Shown here: positions 1 through 12,456 of the stretch, piece by piece
Position numbering within the stretch: the stretch's first letter is position 1
How the letters are laid out: the number at the start of each line of letters is the position of its first letter
Assembly (NCBI GenBank): GCA_029255685.2
Contig: CM055315.2
Location: forward strand, 77,777,681-77,841,680
Source of the DNA: Silene conica
Taxonomy: Eukaryota; Streptophyta; Magnoliopsida; Caryophyllales; Caryophyllaceae
Length of the DNA: 64,000 nucleotides
Direction of reading: 5' to 3'
Position numbers and translations under genes: made by a program
Notes under the pieces: model-generated
Database searches by the model: none
What the model was told of the DNA's origin: nothing
The model's input: only the letters and a program-made list of their open reading frames with translations

Positions 1-203
1 GAGAGTGACGGTTTTTTAATAAATTATTGAGAGACTATTTTTTTGTACCCTTTTATTTGTATTTTGTCATTGATCGTAATATAGTAATTTCGTACTTATT
101 TACATAATAAATGTACTCATTTTATTTTTAATCACGATTTGTACTTATTATATTACCTTTTAGTACCACTTTTTCTTAAATTTGTAAAATAGTATCTAAA
201 TAA

Positions 204-921
204 GGGGCGTTTGGTTGAGGGTCTATAAGAAAGGGAAAGGGAAACAAAACTATTCATTTCCTTTGTTGGTGTTTGTTTGACACAATCAAAGGAAATTGAA
301 CTCCCTCCTTTACCCTCTCAATCTTTTTAATTCCTTACCCCCACCCTCCAAGAGTTTGAGATTTCATTACCCTTGTTACCCTTCAACCACTTTTTTCACC
401 TACCACCACACTTACAACTACCAACACAATAGCCACCACCAAACCACCACTATGACGCCACCGCTGCCGCCACCCCTACCCCCACCACTACCACCGCCAC
501 CACCGCCACCACCGCCATAACATTCCTACCACACCACCGTCGTGACACTCCACCACCATCACTACCATGGCACTCCACCACCATCACCGTCGTGACCACC
601 GCCACCACCACCACCGTCACCGTCATGACATCTCTACCCCACCATCACCGCCGTGACCATCACCGTCGCCACCGCCACCGCCATAACACCCCACCACCGC
701 CACCACCGCCATGACACCTCCACCACGATCACTATCCGCCAGTAGAGAAGTGGTTGTTTGTGGTGGTGTGTATTAGTGGTAGGAGTGAGTGTGAGTGGAC
801 CGTTAGTTATCTTTCTTAGAGTAACCAAACAACCTATTAAGTTTTAGGTAATCCTCTTCCTTTCCCCCTCTTACCCTTTCTTATTTTCTTTCCCTTTCCC
901 TTTCTCTAACCAAACGCCCCC
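204..921. mobile_element. Tourist-like MITE (PIF/Harbinger type) in a neprosin intron
   Basis: Terminal inverted repeats start GGGGCGTTTGGTT on the left and read CCAAACGCCCC on the right, and both ends continue into AAGGGAAAGGGAAA-type purine runs. A TAA trinucleotide flanks each side (201-203 and 922-924), the usual 3-bp target duplication of PIF/Harbinger elements. No transposase is present. The interior is a CCA/CCG-rich microsatellite. It lies downstream of exon 4 of the minus-strand neprosin gene, so it is probably inside that gene's fourth intron. Confidence 0.75.
455..715. repeat. CCA/CCG-rich trinucleotide microsatellite
   Basis: Imperfect (CCA)n/(CCG)n tract forming the core of the Tourist-like MITE. 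Long proline or histidine reading frames here are by-products of the repeat and are not called as genes. Confidence 0.85.
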
Positions 922-1003
922 TAAGTTTATTGAGAGGCGGTCTCTCCGCGGACCTATTATAATAAGTATACAAAAAGTTATTCATTAAGGTTAAGAATCA
1001 AAC

Positions 1004-2610
1004 CATCCATCCAGCTTCGATACTCTCGGCTCCATTCAAAAGCTTAATTTGAGCGGAAGACCATTGAGAACTTTGAACTAGAGGTTGAAAAACATTGATT
1101 GTACCATTAACTCCATAGAATTTCTTGTTCGGATTATTTGCTTTTGTTCGCACTTTAGCACTCTGCATTAAGTAAATACACATATTAATTAAATTATAAT
1201 ATCCAAAATACGTTAATTAATACGTTTACTTAGAGCGTAATATTAAAATATTAAACTAAAACGATGTAGAATAATATTAACATGTTTATAAATTAGAATT
1301 GACGAATATATACAATTCCTACAAAATTATGTAAACTTAAAACTTACACAGTGTAAATCGCGGTTTTCAATCGCACGAGGTAAATAGTTTGGTTTAGGGA
1401 CGACAAACTCATCGTTGTTCTGTTTAGATCGAACCATAATAGGAACTGTACCAATCGGACATTTTCGACCTTCGAGTCCAAAATCACTAACACTTTGTTG
1501 TCGTTGAAGTTTTGCCAAGTTTGGAACTACCTGTTTATGTAAATTATTTGTGAACTTTATATCAGTCATTCTTATGCATAATGCTGTCTTAAATTCGAAT
1601 TAATAACACAGAGGTTCCTTTAGTAAAAAAATGGGTTAATATTGCCAGAAATAGATTATAAAAACATATTATAATTAACAAATTTATTAGCAAACTTAAT
1701 TAAAATATATAATCTTAAATGATTAAGTAATGACTAATATGAACATAAACCAATTAATGATAAGATAAGTTCTCAAGGGTAAACCCGTCAATTTTTATAT
1801 ATTTCTTTGGTTTTTGATACAAGGACTAACGAAAAACGTTATGGACCATTTATGTAAAATAATAAACAAATAAATGAGACATTATTTAAATATGAAACAG
1901 GTAAACAAATAATTAGACGGCGGAGTAATGAATTGCACCCTAATCAACTCCTTCAGCATAGAAGACGACTTTATACAAATTTAGTGTAAAACAAGTTAGT
2001 TTTACCCACTAGTACATATGCAGTATGCTTACACTATCTTTGTATGAATTGTATCAATTCCATAACACACTTAAATATGACAAACAAGTCTATCAGGGTC
2101 GGGTACAAGTTCGTTTAGTTTGGATTAATTAGGCCATTTCAGGCTCAAAATATTTTCGGGAGTTCCATTAATTTGTTAATCAAATTATCAAATTGTTCAA
2201 AAATAACTAGGATTAGATTTCGAATCAAATTTGATCCTCAAAATGTTATTAATTTACCTCGAGATTTACTGAACGATTCTCAAATGCAGGTTGCTTATAA
2301 AAATCAACGCAGTTGTATATTGGTCCATTATTTGCCTACAAGTAGAAAAATATCATTAGGAAAACTAAACTAAAAAATCACATTATTTGCCTACAAAACA
2401 ACTTTTATATTTCCTCATTCCTAATTATTTGTTTATATATCATTACAATACCCCTTTATAAAAAGAAGTAAATATAAACAAATGATTAAGACAAAAAAAG
2501 TGAATACTGACCTTGATAATAACTTGTTGGCCAAAACGCGATCTTCCTAAAACTCCGGTTAGAGTTAAAGAAAACAAAATCGCGAATAATATCGTCATTT
2601 TATTCACCAT
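1004..2610 (-). CDS. neprosin-family protein, exons 1-4 (3' part beyond window)
   Basis: Four exons can be read on the minus strand with GT-AG borders and phase-0 junctions: 2512-2610 (ATG and signal peptide, 33 codons), 2258-2335 (26), 1348-1530 (61) and 1004-1162 (53). Exon 1 begins MVNKMTILFAILFSLTL, a secretion signal. Exon 2 carries CVDFYKQPAF, typical of the neprosin activation peptide (DUF4409). Exon 3 carries KCPIGTVPI, the entry motif of the neprosin domain (DUF239). Exon 4 ends in IEAGWM, which includes a conserved glutamate. Family members are secreted; Nepenthes neprosin is a proline-cleaving endopeptidase. Exon order and lengths match the complete paralogue at 57626-60751, so three more exons are expected left of position 1. 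A MITE lies in the presumed fourth intron. No stop or frameshift is seen, so intact versus truncated cannot be decided here. Confidence 0.85.
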
Positions 2611-2671
2611 ATTTGTTGATCAAATGATAAATAAAGCTCTTCTTAATAATAATCAATATTGTAATTGTATC

Positions 2672-2679
2672 TTTTTATA
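2672..2679 (-). promoter_or_regulatory. candidate TATA box of the minus-strand neprosin gene
   Basis: Read on the minus strand this is TATAAAAA, about 62 bp upstream of the ATG at 2610, a normal plant distance once a short 5' leader is allowed. Confidence 0.45.
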
Positions 2680-3194
2680 GGCCTCTATTTCCCTTTTCCT
2701 TGCAAGGAAAATAATCCCAATTTATTACAATTTTGAAATATTGAGGAATTTTTTTGCCAACAGTTAATGCAAATAATTCTTAAAAATCTACATTTTAATG
2801 AGGATATAAGTTTTAGGGCACAACACAAATTCTCTTCTATAATTGAACATGTGACTAATAGAAAAGCGACCACTTAATGAGCAATGACAACATTACTGCC
2901 GTTTTGTTTAATGTCACTCAATTACAAGCTAATTATATGGGTATCTTATTGCTTACAATTGACTTTCTCACAACTTGAACAACATTAGTAAAACGATAAT
3001 AATTTTTCATTACCCGTCCATTTTAAGTTGATTTTACAATCGATTTTACAATCGATTTTCTGACGTGTGCCCTATACACATTAATAATCTAAATGTGGTA
3101 ATATTTGCAAGATATTCTCATGAGATATTCAAGTTTAAACTCATTTTTTATCATAATTAGTGAGAATATTTTGCAAATATTACTACACTTAGTT
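2680..3194. other. AT-rich intergenic sequence, no gene seen
   Basis: Upstream flank of the minus-strand neprosin gene. I see no reading frame with family resemblance and no clear transposon boundary. Confidence 0.6.
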
Positions 3195-3957
3195 ATTTGC
3201 ATTATCAAACCCTCTTTCATCTTCCCCTAATATTTCCCCCAAAATTTCCTCAAATCTTATCCAAATCGTATATTTTATTTTCTCTTAAATTTATGTTTAA
3301 TTTGTGCTTGTTGGTACTGTTAATACAAATTTGTCCACATTTCAATTGATGGAAACGAATTTTAGGGTTTTAATTTGGGGAAAATTGAAGAATCCTAATT
3401 ATTTTCAATTTGAGAAAAATTAAAAAGCCTTAATTATTTTCAATTTGGAGAAAATTAATGATAAATAACACTAATTAATTTTAAGATACAATGGAAATCA
3501 ATTTGTTATTTTTCAATTGATTGAAACAAATTTTAGGGTTTCAATTTGGGGAAAATTGAAGAACCTTAAGTATTTTAATTTGGAAAAATTGAAAAATCCT
3601 AATTATTTTTAATTTAGGGAAAATTGATAATGAAGAACACTAATTAAATTTAAGATGCAATGGAAATAATAGAATTCAAATTCGATTAAATTGAATAAGG
3701 TAGAATTAGATTAGGTGAAATTGTCGAAAAAATGAAGAATTAGTGAGAAATAGAATTGTGAAATCTGATTTGGGTGAACATAAGAAAATATACAAGAGAA
3801 AGGTAAGGGTATTTTGGTCATAAAAAATGAACTTAAGTCCCAAAAAGTCAAATTATGAGTAATATTATGGGCGTAATTTACAAAAAAAAGTTATAAGACT
3901 GTAATTTTCAAAATGTGGTTTTTAAAAGGTTGTAATCAACAATTTTTATCTAAATGA
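3195..3957 (-). mobile_element. truncated, inverted copy of the Mutator-like MITE at 40436-41365
   Basis: The end GGTTGTAATCAACAATTTT and the adjoining TGTAATTTTCAAAA/GTGGTTTTTAAAAGG motif match a terminus of the 40.4-kb element. The interior (TTTCATCTTCCCC, TTTCCCCCAAAAT, TTAGGGTTT...GGGGAAAATTGAAGAA blocks) matches its reverse complement. The blocks around 3345-3440 and 3518-3600 are internal tandem duplications. The left terminal repeat is missing. Confidence 0.6.
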
Positions 3958-4025
3958 AAAAAAGGAAAAAATAACTGATATAGTATGTATTGATGAGATC
4001 AAGATGTAATCCGTATTGTAATGAG

Positions 4026-4397
4026 CTAGGTAGCACCAAAACAGACACTGACACAGACACGGACACAACCCGGACACGGGACACGGCATCCCAGGAAATT
4101 TAGGACACGGAACACGACATTTAAATATAATAAAATAGATGTTTTATGGTTATAAATAACGTATAATTTTATTTTTATCATGTATTTGAAGTTAAATCTA
4201 AACAAGTAAAGGTACAATTCTACCTTTACTATAACTAATTCTCATTTTCCACCCAAACTCACCTTCTAATCGATCTTTTTTAAAATTTTATTCCTCGTCT
4301 AAACTATAATATGTCTACCTATGTGTCCAACGAGTGTCGGGTGTCCGAGTGTCGGACACGGGACGGCTAATTAAGAGAAGTGTCTGTGGTACCTAGG
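4026..4397. mobile_element. small inverted-repeat element with GACAC-rich ends
   Basis: The left end CTAGGTAGCACCAAAACAGA is mirrored on the right by a sequence whose complement starts CCTAGGTACCACAGACACT. Both arms continue into repeated CGGACAC/ACACGG motifs. No coding capacity and no certain target duplication, so the class is unassigned. Confidence 0.5.
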
Positions 4398-4737
4398 TAA
4401 TGAGTACAATACATATTCTATTCTATAGTTAATACTTTATACGGAGTAGTTAAATTAAGGATGATAAATCGATCAGTTTTAGTTACAATAGAATTCAAAT
4501 CATAAAAGGGTATATATATTATGATTTTTAACCGTGTAACTCCAATAATTATGAGATTGTTTTTTCTTTTTGCTTCCCTTCTCTTTATTATTTATAGTTC
4601 ATTCGTTTGTCAAACCACATGATTAGTTGCATGTTTTTTCTCTCTAATTACGTATTTACGGACTTTTTTTGATGGTATTAATGTGTATATTGTTAGGCTA
4701 ATCGTATGTTTACCACAATATACTACTCCATAAATAA

Positions 4738-5037
4738 GGGTTGTTTGGTTGATGCATGAAGTGCAAATTCATGTGCAATAGAAAATCATAGGAAATAACT
4801 CCCTTGCTTAATTCACGGGAATTTCTAAAAAGTGTAAACTTAATTCATGAAAATTACAAGTTACCAACGGGTATTGATAAGCAACCATCTGCATTTTTTT
4901 AGGTAGTTTATTCCATGAAAAGTTCCACACTTCCACTTACCACATTTTTGAAAATTTGAGGCAACCAAACAACTCTTATTTTGTAATTTATGGAAATTTC
5001 TATTTCCCATGAGTTTACAAGGGCAACCAAACAACTC
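4738..5037. mobile_element. MITE-like element with GGGTTGTTTGGTT ends
   Basis: Starts GGGTTGTTTGGTT and ends AACCAAACAACTC. A second internal copy of the right end lies at about 4961-4975, suggesting a nested or duplicated terminus. The TIR style resembles Tourist-type MITEs, but the target duplication is not clear. Confidence 0.5.
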
Positions 5038-5448
5038 TATAAAATTATAGAGCCAATTAAGGATAGTAGTAAATTTTTGTAGTTAGGGGACCTGTTTTTC
5101 GAACTTAAAATCACTCCCTTCAAAATCGGTTCAACTATTATAAATTTAGTTGAGAAACGTTAAGCTCAATTAATACCCATTTTTTATAAGTTAACCTATA
5201 AGTCTGGTTCAATGAAGTTAAACCCATATAAGTTTAGTTTAGCTTTTATAGATTCGGTTCAGCGAAATTCAGCGCAAAAAAACAGAGACTTAGAGTATTA
5301 TTACATCATAATCACATGTTATTACAAATTGGCCCGAGCATCGCCCGAGCATTAAATCTTGTTAAGTATAAAGTGAGCATATTGAATTATTGACGGTCTA
5401 ACCGATCAATCTACGTATTTATCTCTCAATATGCGGATTTATGTTATT
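5038..5448. other. AT-rich intergenic, no gene seen
   Basis: Contains a degenerate GCCCGAGCATCGCCCGAGC hairpin near 5332-5351 that vaguely recalls Helitron 3' ends but lacks a CTAG terminus. Nothing else is recognised. Confidence 0.5.
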
Positions 5449-5485
5449 ACTAGCTTAAAATATGTGCAAAATTGCACGGGCATGT
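5449..5485 (-). mobile_element. Helitron-like 3' terminus (minus strand)
   Basis: Read on the minus strand the sequence ends in a palindromic hairpin (GTGCAAAATTGCAC, 5464-5477) followed by CTAGT, the hallmark of Helitron 3' ends. The matching 5' end was not found. The minisatellite at 6791-7713, shared with the Helitron candidate at 46637-57299 and in opposite orientation, may belong to the same element. Confidence 0.5.
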
Positions 5486-6790
5486 ATATAATTTTTTTTA
5501 TAAATAGTCATTGAAAATTGAAAATTACAATATTATTCAGTATTATAGTAAAAATGTATAATATTTTACACATTTAAATTAAAGTAAAATATTAATCGAG
5601 ATTTAACATTTATAAAAACTCCTAACATTCAGACCAAATTGATATATAATTGATAAAATAATCGTTAAAATAAATGTATGCATGTATCTCATATCTTCAC
5701 CCAAGCCTTTATATGCTAATGTATTTACACTAATATCTTATTTCACATCAATGATAATATTTCGAATGTAAGTGAATTACACTCGTTTTATAAGTTTTTA
5801 AAATCATTATTTAATAAATATCATAAATTTTTGAAATCTTAAAAATTCAAACATATTTGATTTGTAGGTGGGTATATCCGTCCCACCACCCATCACATCC
5901 TCACGGCTGAAATATTTGTATATGTACCCCTTTGCGGACGCTCTACCCATGGATATCTGCCCCAATTTGGGTGGGTAAGTGCGTCACCCATTGTAAAATA
6001 AATATTGTATTATTTAAGAGGTATACATCTGATATTTACAAACGATTTTTCTCTTGTGTTTTTTAACATTACACAACAATCTCCGTGTAATTTGTAAATA
6101 CATTTTTCGTATAGACCTTATGAGGTTAAGTTATTAAAAACATGATAGGTACCGTATGACTCATATGAGGATTTTTTTTATAATTATAAAAATATGAAAA
6201 TAAGAAAAAATTTATATAATCTGCTTATTATTATTTTATTTTTTCTACTTCAGCTAATTTTAGTTTAAACCTTGTTAAGCATATTTTGCAAACTTTTTTT
6301 TTTTCAAGAAAGTTATAATCTTCTTATTCTCCATTAAGAGTAAAAAAAAAGATACAATCATACAAAAATATATCCCTTAAAGCCTAACAAAAAGGCAACT
6401 AATTTCTTAGAGCACTCAAAATTCTAAAGTCATACTTTGGAAAATGCCCATTTAGAAGGAAGGCACATATAGTAAATTTCAGAGAAAAAGTAATCTGAGA
6501 AATTGTAGAACCATGCCCACCAAAAATTCTCAGTTCCTGGACTATACCATCAGATGTACAATGCTATTGTACATCCGAGGTCATTTTAGTCTTTTTCTCT
6601 AATTATTTTTGAAAAAAAAGAAGTCAGTATTCCCATTCTTCCCCACTTTCTTTTTCTATGTAACTTATTCCCTATTTTTCTAACTCATCTTCATCCATCA
6701 TTCAGTAATTGATTTTTCTCATTAATTATTATCTCTCCATCTTTCAGTTTATTTAATTATTATGTCAAGGTAATTTTTTATTTTATTAGT
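5486..6790. other. AT-rich non-coding sequence, possibly Helitron interior
   Basis: No supported reading frame. Around 5868-5990 there are short inverted copies of a GGGTGGGT/ACCCACC motif of unknown meaning. Confidence 0.5.
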
Positions 6791-7713
6791 CCATATTATT
6801 CTTACATTAGCTCGTAATCTTATATTAATAGCTCGTATTCTTATAATAATAGCTCGTATTCTTATATTAATAGCTCGTATTCTTATCTTAATAACTCATA
6901 TTTTTCTATTAATAACTCATATTCTTATCTTAATAACTCGTATTTTTTTATATTAGCTCGTATTCTTTTAATATTAGCTCGTATTCTTTTAATATTAGCT
7001 CGTTTTCTTTTTATATTAGCTCGTATTTTTAGGGTAATAACTTGTATTCTTTTGTGCTCGTATTTTTTAGTTCGTGATTTTCTTAAACTCGTATTCTTTT
7101 TACATTAGCTCGTATTCTTATATTAATAACTCGTATTCTTATCTTAATAGCTCATATTTTTATATTAATAGCTCGTATTCTTATATCAACAACTCGTATT
7201 CTTATCTTAATAACTCGTATTTTTTTATATTAGCTCATATTCTTTTAATATTAGCTCATATTCTTTTTATCTTAGCTCATATTCTTAGGGTAATAATTTG
7301 CATTCTTATGTGCTCGTATTTTTAGTTAATATTAGCTCGTATTCTGTTTACATGTTGTTCAAAATTTGGGGAATTGCTGTGTATTACTATGTTGAATAAA
7401 CTTTTTTATCCAAAATTTATATTAGCTCGTATTCTGTTTACAATAGCTCAAATACTTTTTATACTAGCTCATATTCGTATCTTAATAACTCATATTTTTA
7501 TTTTATTAGTCCATTCTTTTTTATCTTACCTCGTATTCTTATATTCATAGCTCGTATTTTTATAATAATAGTTCGTATTCTTATATTAATAGCTCGTATT
7601 CTTATCTTAATAACTCATATTTTTATATTAATAACTCGTATTTTTTTATATTAGCTCGTATTCTTTTAATATTAGTCCGTATTCTTTTTATATTAGCTCA
7701 TATTCTTAGGGTA
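6791..7713. repeat. minisatellite built on TAGCTCGTATTCTTA units
   Basis: Dozens of imperfect 20-25-nt units of the type TTAGCTCGTATTCTT with variable links (ATATTAATA, ATCTTAATAAC, TTTAATA). The array is interrupted at about 7340-7420. The same unit in reverse orientation forms the arrays at 47520-48284 and 56650-56915. Reading frames rich in Ser-Tyr-Ile-Asn across it are repeat artefacts. Confidence 0.9.
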
Positions 7714-7765
7714 ATAGCTTATCGTAAATATTCATTTGCTAAGTGATTTGGGGTCAGAAAATTTA

Positions 7766-7860
7766 CCCTAAATATTCATTAGGGTTATTATTGGTGTAAA
7801 TATTCATTAGGGTTATTATTGGTGTAAATATTCATTAGGGTTATGATTGGTGTAAAAATT
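7766..7860. repeat. three tandem copies of a ~28-nt unit
   Basis: The unit TAAATATTCATTAGGGTTAT plus TATTGGTG is repeated about three times with few changes. It follows the minisatellite directly. The next ~270 bp up to 8130 hold nothing recognisable. Confidence 0.8.
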
Positions 7861-8139
7861 TACCTCAAATTAGTATTGTTTGATGCGTTTTTGCTTCTTG
7901 ATGTCGATGCAAATTGCTTCTCGTTCACCGAAATATTATTCGATGCATTTTTCCACCTTGCTGAACATACCAATCTTTTACCTTCAACCATCTTCAAATC
8001 AAATTTTGGTGGGAGAGAAATTGGTTGTGACTGTCGTCAAGAGAGAATTAAGAAAAGGTTTACGTTGATTGATAATTAGATATTTGTTTTGTAATGGGCT
8101 CTAATAGAAAATTAGAAAATTATATATTAGGTGGGCCTG

Positions 8140-9375
8140 ATGTACCATGCTTCTATACACCGGGGTGTAGGATCCTATTTGGGAAAAATTCTTCTACTTC
8201 TTTCTGTCCAAATAGTTGATATTGCCCCTGCTAGACAACTTGAAAACCATGCATGCTATCTTCCAATGTTTTCGATTGCGTTTTTGCTGAGCCTATTCAT
8301 ACTCTGTCAGAAAGTTATTAGATCTCCCAGAAATACTCATCCAACTCAATATCTCCTTCCAAACTTCCTGAGAAAAAGGGCATTTAAAGAATAAATGAGA
8401 GTGAGACTCATTTACATTCCTACATAACGTGCACATGTTAATCAGAATCATTCCTCTTTTCCTTAGAGCATCAGCAGTAGCTAATTTTGTCTGCACTGCT
8501 AAGGTAGCAATGACAGAGTATCTAGGCAAGACTGCAGAATTGTTAAGAACTTTGACATACGGAAAAGAGGGACTAGCTTTTCTAAACCAGACATATGCAG
8601 CAGATAGATTGAACTTATGCTGGTTCCCCCAACTCTGTATAAGACTCTGAGCAGTAACCACTGAACCTGTCTCCTGCAGAAGGATATCCTTTATTGCAAT
8701 TATACTTCTAAAAATGTCTGCAAAGTGAGATTTACTGGAAATCTCCCAGATGGAGCAGTGAGGGAAGATATAACACTTGTTCCACCTGCACCAGAGACCT
8801 TGATGGACATTATCAAGCAGCCAAATCCATTTTACAATAATCATAGCTTTATTCCAGGATAGGATTTCTTTTATGCCAAGGCCTCCAATATTTTTAGGAG
8901 CACAAATGCTAGACCAGCTTTTCATCACCAGCTTTCTTGCATCAACTGAACTATTCCAGAAAAAGTTCTTGCACATTTTGTTAATCATCTTAATCACACT
9001 AGCAGGCAGCAACCCACTAGCACACGAGAAGTTCTCAAGTCCAAAAATGATGGAATTAAGTAGTTGAATTTTTCATGCAAAAGAGAGGAATTTTGTGGAC
9101 CAGTGTTGTACAACCCCCTGAACTTTCACTACTACAAATTTGCCCAACGAGAACGGTTCAAAAGCGTCCTTAAAAGCGTTTTGGACCGTCATGTGGCCAG
9201 GCTTTCTCGTTGATCAAAGAGAACGGTTGAAATTTAGTCAACCCGGTCTTGTTGTAACTACTATAAGAACGGTCGCGCTTTCATAACCGTCCTCTTTGAC
9301 TAACATACATGTTAATAGTAAGCCTGTAAGTGTTCAGAGGCAACCCAAAGTATCTGAAAGGAAACTTTATCATAT
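8140..9375 (-). pseudogene. LINE (non-LTR retrotransposon) C-terminal fragment, broken
   Basis: The minus-strand reading frame at 8293-9012 ends with the reverse-transcriptase zinc-binding domain (zf-RVT): LATADALRKRG, then CTLC, then ESHSHLFFKCPFS and a W-x-E-I-L block. Upstream, LPASVIKMINKMCKNFFW is the usual segment between palm/thumb and zinc domain. In-frame sequence continues to about 9117 with a TGA stop inside SFA-stop-KIQLLNS. Further sequence (PFRYLGLPLNTYRLTINMY) appears at 9302-9375 after a CACTA terminus interrupts at 9127-9300. Beyond the stop at 8293 another frame keeps IWTERSRRIF, indicating a frameshift. The endonuclease and most of the RT domain are missing, so it is a dead 5'-truncated copy. 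Confidence 0.85.
9127..9300. mobile_element. CACTA transposon terminus inserted in the LINE
   Basis: Begins CACTACTACAAATTTG, a CACTA-type end, followed by subterminal copies of GAACGGTT / AACCGTCC in both orientations. No matching right terminus is present, so it is truncated or internally deleted. LINE sequence resumes on both sides. Confidence 0.6.
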
Positions 9376-10015
9376 TTTGCAAACTTTATCCGTTAACGTT
9401 ATTATAATTTTTTACTTCCACCGTTTGCTTATATAACTTTATTTAAAGACTTACACTCGTTACTACCCTTATTTTTGGTGAAGGTATATAAAACGATTTT
9501 ACGTGATAAGTCTTATATAAAACGATTTTACGTTATAAATTATGATAAAATCATAATATCGATAACTTTAGTCACTCGTAAAACATGTTCGTTGTAATAA
9601 TGGTTTTCTGCAGCCCCCGAAAGGGGTGGCTTACATGGTCTATTTGGTGGTGCGAGAATGCAAGAGCTGGAGGATGCAACCCCCTCGTCATAAAAAAACA
9701 AAAGATTTTATGAGGAGCGATCATTTAAGTAATTGTAAAATAAATCAATGACTTTTAATTGAAAGTAATATAATAACAAAAAAAATAATTCTAAAAGAAA
9801 TTTAAGTGCATATTAAAATAATGCACGACTCTGTTTTTTTTAAGATAAATCAACAGGTTAAAATGTTAAATGCTCTTATTATGCAATAATGTTGATAGAT
9901 TATTTTCCGTAATTACAATATCGCCTATAATTAAGCTCCTGTGTTAATAGATTATAGTGAATTATTTTTGGCAATTATCATAGGATAAATTTTTTGAATA
10001 ATAATCTTCTTACTC
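9376..10015. other. intergenic, no gene seen
   Basis: AT-rich. A short GC-rich block at 9605-9695 (GCAGCCCCCGAAAGGGGTGG) is not recognised. Confidence 0.5.
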
Positions 10016-10804
10016 TTTTAGATACTTGGGCAGGAAAAAAAATCTGGAAAAGGCTACAGATACACATTGTGTATGGAAAACTCCATACACGACCAATCAC
10101 GTCGGATCACGTAGATAACTTGACTTAAACCACATTAGTTAATTTTAGGGTAGTTTAGTAATTTTACAAGTGTAGTTAACATGTAGTTAGCTTTAATTTA
10201 GGAAATTTGCTAATTTTGTTTAAATTTTATTCTCTTAACAAAGTTGAATGAGTTTATTTGTAAAATAAATATTTCTGTAATATGTAAATCAATTAATATT
10301 ATTGGAATTTATTTTTAAATTTTTGTTTTAGTTAGTAATTAATCAATAATAATAATTTTTTAAGTAATAATATTATTTTTCGATTTTTTTAATTGGTTTA
10401 GTTATTAATAAAATTAATATTCCAGAAATTGTTATTTTGGAAATGAACAACTTTTTTAAAAAACAAAAATTAATTAAATTTAAAAAAGCGAAATTCATTA
10501 AACTAGAAAAAACGAAATCATTACATTAAAAAAACAAAATTCATTACTTAAAAAAACGAAATTTTATAAAAAAAATACGAATTAGCTTTAAAAAATTTAA
10601 AAATGTTGTAGTGGGGTTCAAACCTGAGATCAGTTACACATAAGCCAATGTTTGCAAGCAGAATTATAACCAATTAATCATGGGTATCAGCACGTCTATT
10701 TATGAATTACAATTGTTAATATTTTGTAATCTACTAAAATAATATATTTAGGGAATGAAATCTATTAAAATAATATTCTCGAAAATCTTATTGCATATAA
10801 TGAA

Positions 10805-12334
10805 TGATACGTGTCTATTTTATGATGTTTTAAATCTATTTTTACACGTATTTGGTCGCTCATTTACTATGTTTTAGCCTCTATTTCCCACAAATTGTGC
10901 ACTTTCGTATTTTTATGCACTTTTGCAGATTTATGCGGAAAAGAGACAATTTAGCACCAAATTAGTATCCTCAAGCCTTTAGCTTAATTAAAGAATAAAT
11001 GGAAAGTCAACTGGAGTCAAAATCAAGTACCAAGAGTCAAAACAGAAGAAATCCGAAGACTTCCGTACAGAAGCGGTCGACCGACCAGTTATACGGGTCG
11101 GCCGACCAGGCCCAATTTTCATGAGGCCCAGATTTCAAGAAAACCGCAAAATAAGAGAAGCCCAGCAGGAAGTGGTCGACCGACCAACTAAACGGGTCGG
11201 CCGACCAGAGCGAAGCCCGTACGATTCGTTTTCGGAAATAAAGTAGAATTAGAATCTTAAGGAAACTCTAATCTCTTACCCTATATAAACTAATCTTGTA
11301 GCTAGGGTTGATTATCAAGTCATATTTTAGAGAATTCTATTTAGTTTTTAGTTCAATTATAATCTTTCAATAGTTCCCAAGTATTCAATAAAGTTGATTC
11401 CGTTCTACCTTAATCCCAATTGTGGTAATTCCTCTTTGATCTAGTTTTATTATTGTTCTTATTGCTTTTATTACAATTGTTAAGTTAGAATCCCAAGTTT
11501 TATTGAATCTTGCATGTTTAGATTATTTACTATGTTTTCCATGTTTATTCCCAATTTTATATTCATCTTAACAGTTATGAGTAGCTAATTTTCATATGTT
11601 AGGATGTAGGGGATAATATGCATAGGTAGATAAAAATCCGAAAATCCGACCTGTAGCAGGACCACGGTCGGCCGACTGAAATAGTCGGTCGATCGACCGA
11701 GGCCGTGGTCGGCCGACTGGAGTAGCCGGTCGGTCGACCACTCGCGTCTGTTTTCTTATTTCGTCTTTTCTTATAAATTATAATATCCTGCAATGAGACC
11801 AATAGGAGACTTGTAGGATGTTAGTAATGACCTACCCAAGATTGAAAGATACGGGAAGGGCATTGATTTACACCTTAAGACGGATAGGTTACTCAAGGCT
11901 GAAAGGTATGTAACCTGGGATTTAGGAATCACCCTTATTGTTGACACCCAATAATTGTGAGACCTAGGAACTAATAGCATAGGCCGAAAGGAGCTATTAG
12001 GTAGCATAGACCTAAAAAGTTATGTTACACCCCCTTACGCGACTGCAATACATGTTGACCTTAGGATTTATTTTACCTTAGCTAATTATTACCCAAACAT
12101 CCTAGCATCCCCTTTTATTATATTTTATTCTCATCTTTTAATTCTTGTTTTATTTTAATCTTTGCCTTAGTTATAGTAATCAACCAATCAACCCCTAAAA
12201 TTGTTACCTTAAACATTAACATTAAGACAATAAACATTCCCCACCTCCTTGTGGTTCGACCCTGACTTTCGCTATCTATTGTTAAGGTTAGGAATTATAA
12301 ATTTTATCTTTGGTACCCTCAACGACGGGCATCA
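10805..12334 (+). repeat. 5' LTR of the Athila-type element
   Basis: 1,530 bp, TG...CA ends. It contains four of the paired GGTCGACCGACC-type dyads and a TATATAA box. Confidence 0.93.
11282..11289 (+). promoter_or_regulatory. candidate TATA box in the 5' LTR
   Basis: TATATAAA within the LTR, in an otherwise TATA-poor local context (preceded by CTTACCC). It probably marks the U3/R border. The same box recurs in the 3' LTR. Confidence 0.5.
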
Positions 12335-12339
12335 AATTT

Positions 12340-12356
12340 TGGCGCCGTTGCCGGGG
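12340..12356 (+). other. primer-binding site, tRNA-Asp type
   Basis: TGGCGCCGTTGCCGGGG starts 5 bp after the LTR and is complementary to the 3' end of plant tRNA-Asp(GUC), the usual primer of Athila elements. Confidence 0.85.
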
Positions 12357-12456
12357 AGGTGACGCCAGTGTTTATTGTTTTTTGTTTTTGTTTCTCTTTG
12401 TTTAAGGAACTTTTTGTTCCTTAAACCTTCTCACCTTTTTCTTGTAGTTTCCTCTT

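Noticed and set aside
296..520. Proline/histidine-rich reading frame
   Set aside because: It lies in a CCA/CCG microsatellite inside a MITE; low complexity explains the open frame.
5332..5365. Possible Helitron 3' end GCCCGAGC...GCATTAAATCTTG
   Set aside because: The hairpin is imperfect and the terminal CTAG is missing.
7074..7325. Ser-Tyr-Asn repeat reading frame
   Set aside because: Direct translation of the TAGCTCGTATTC minisatellite, with no start context or homology.
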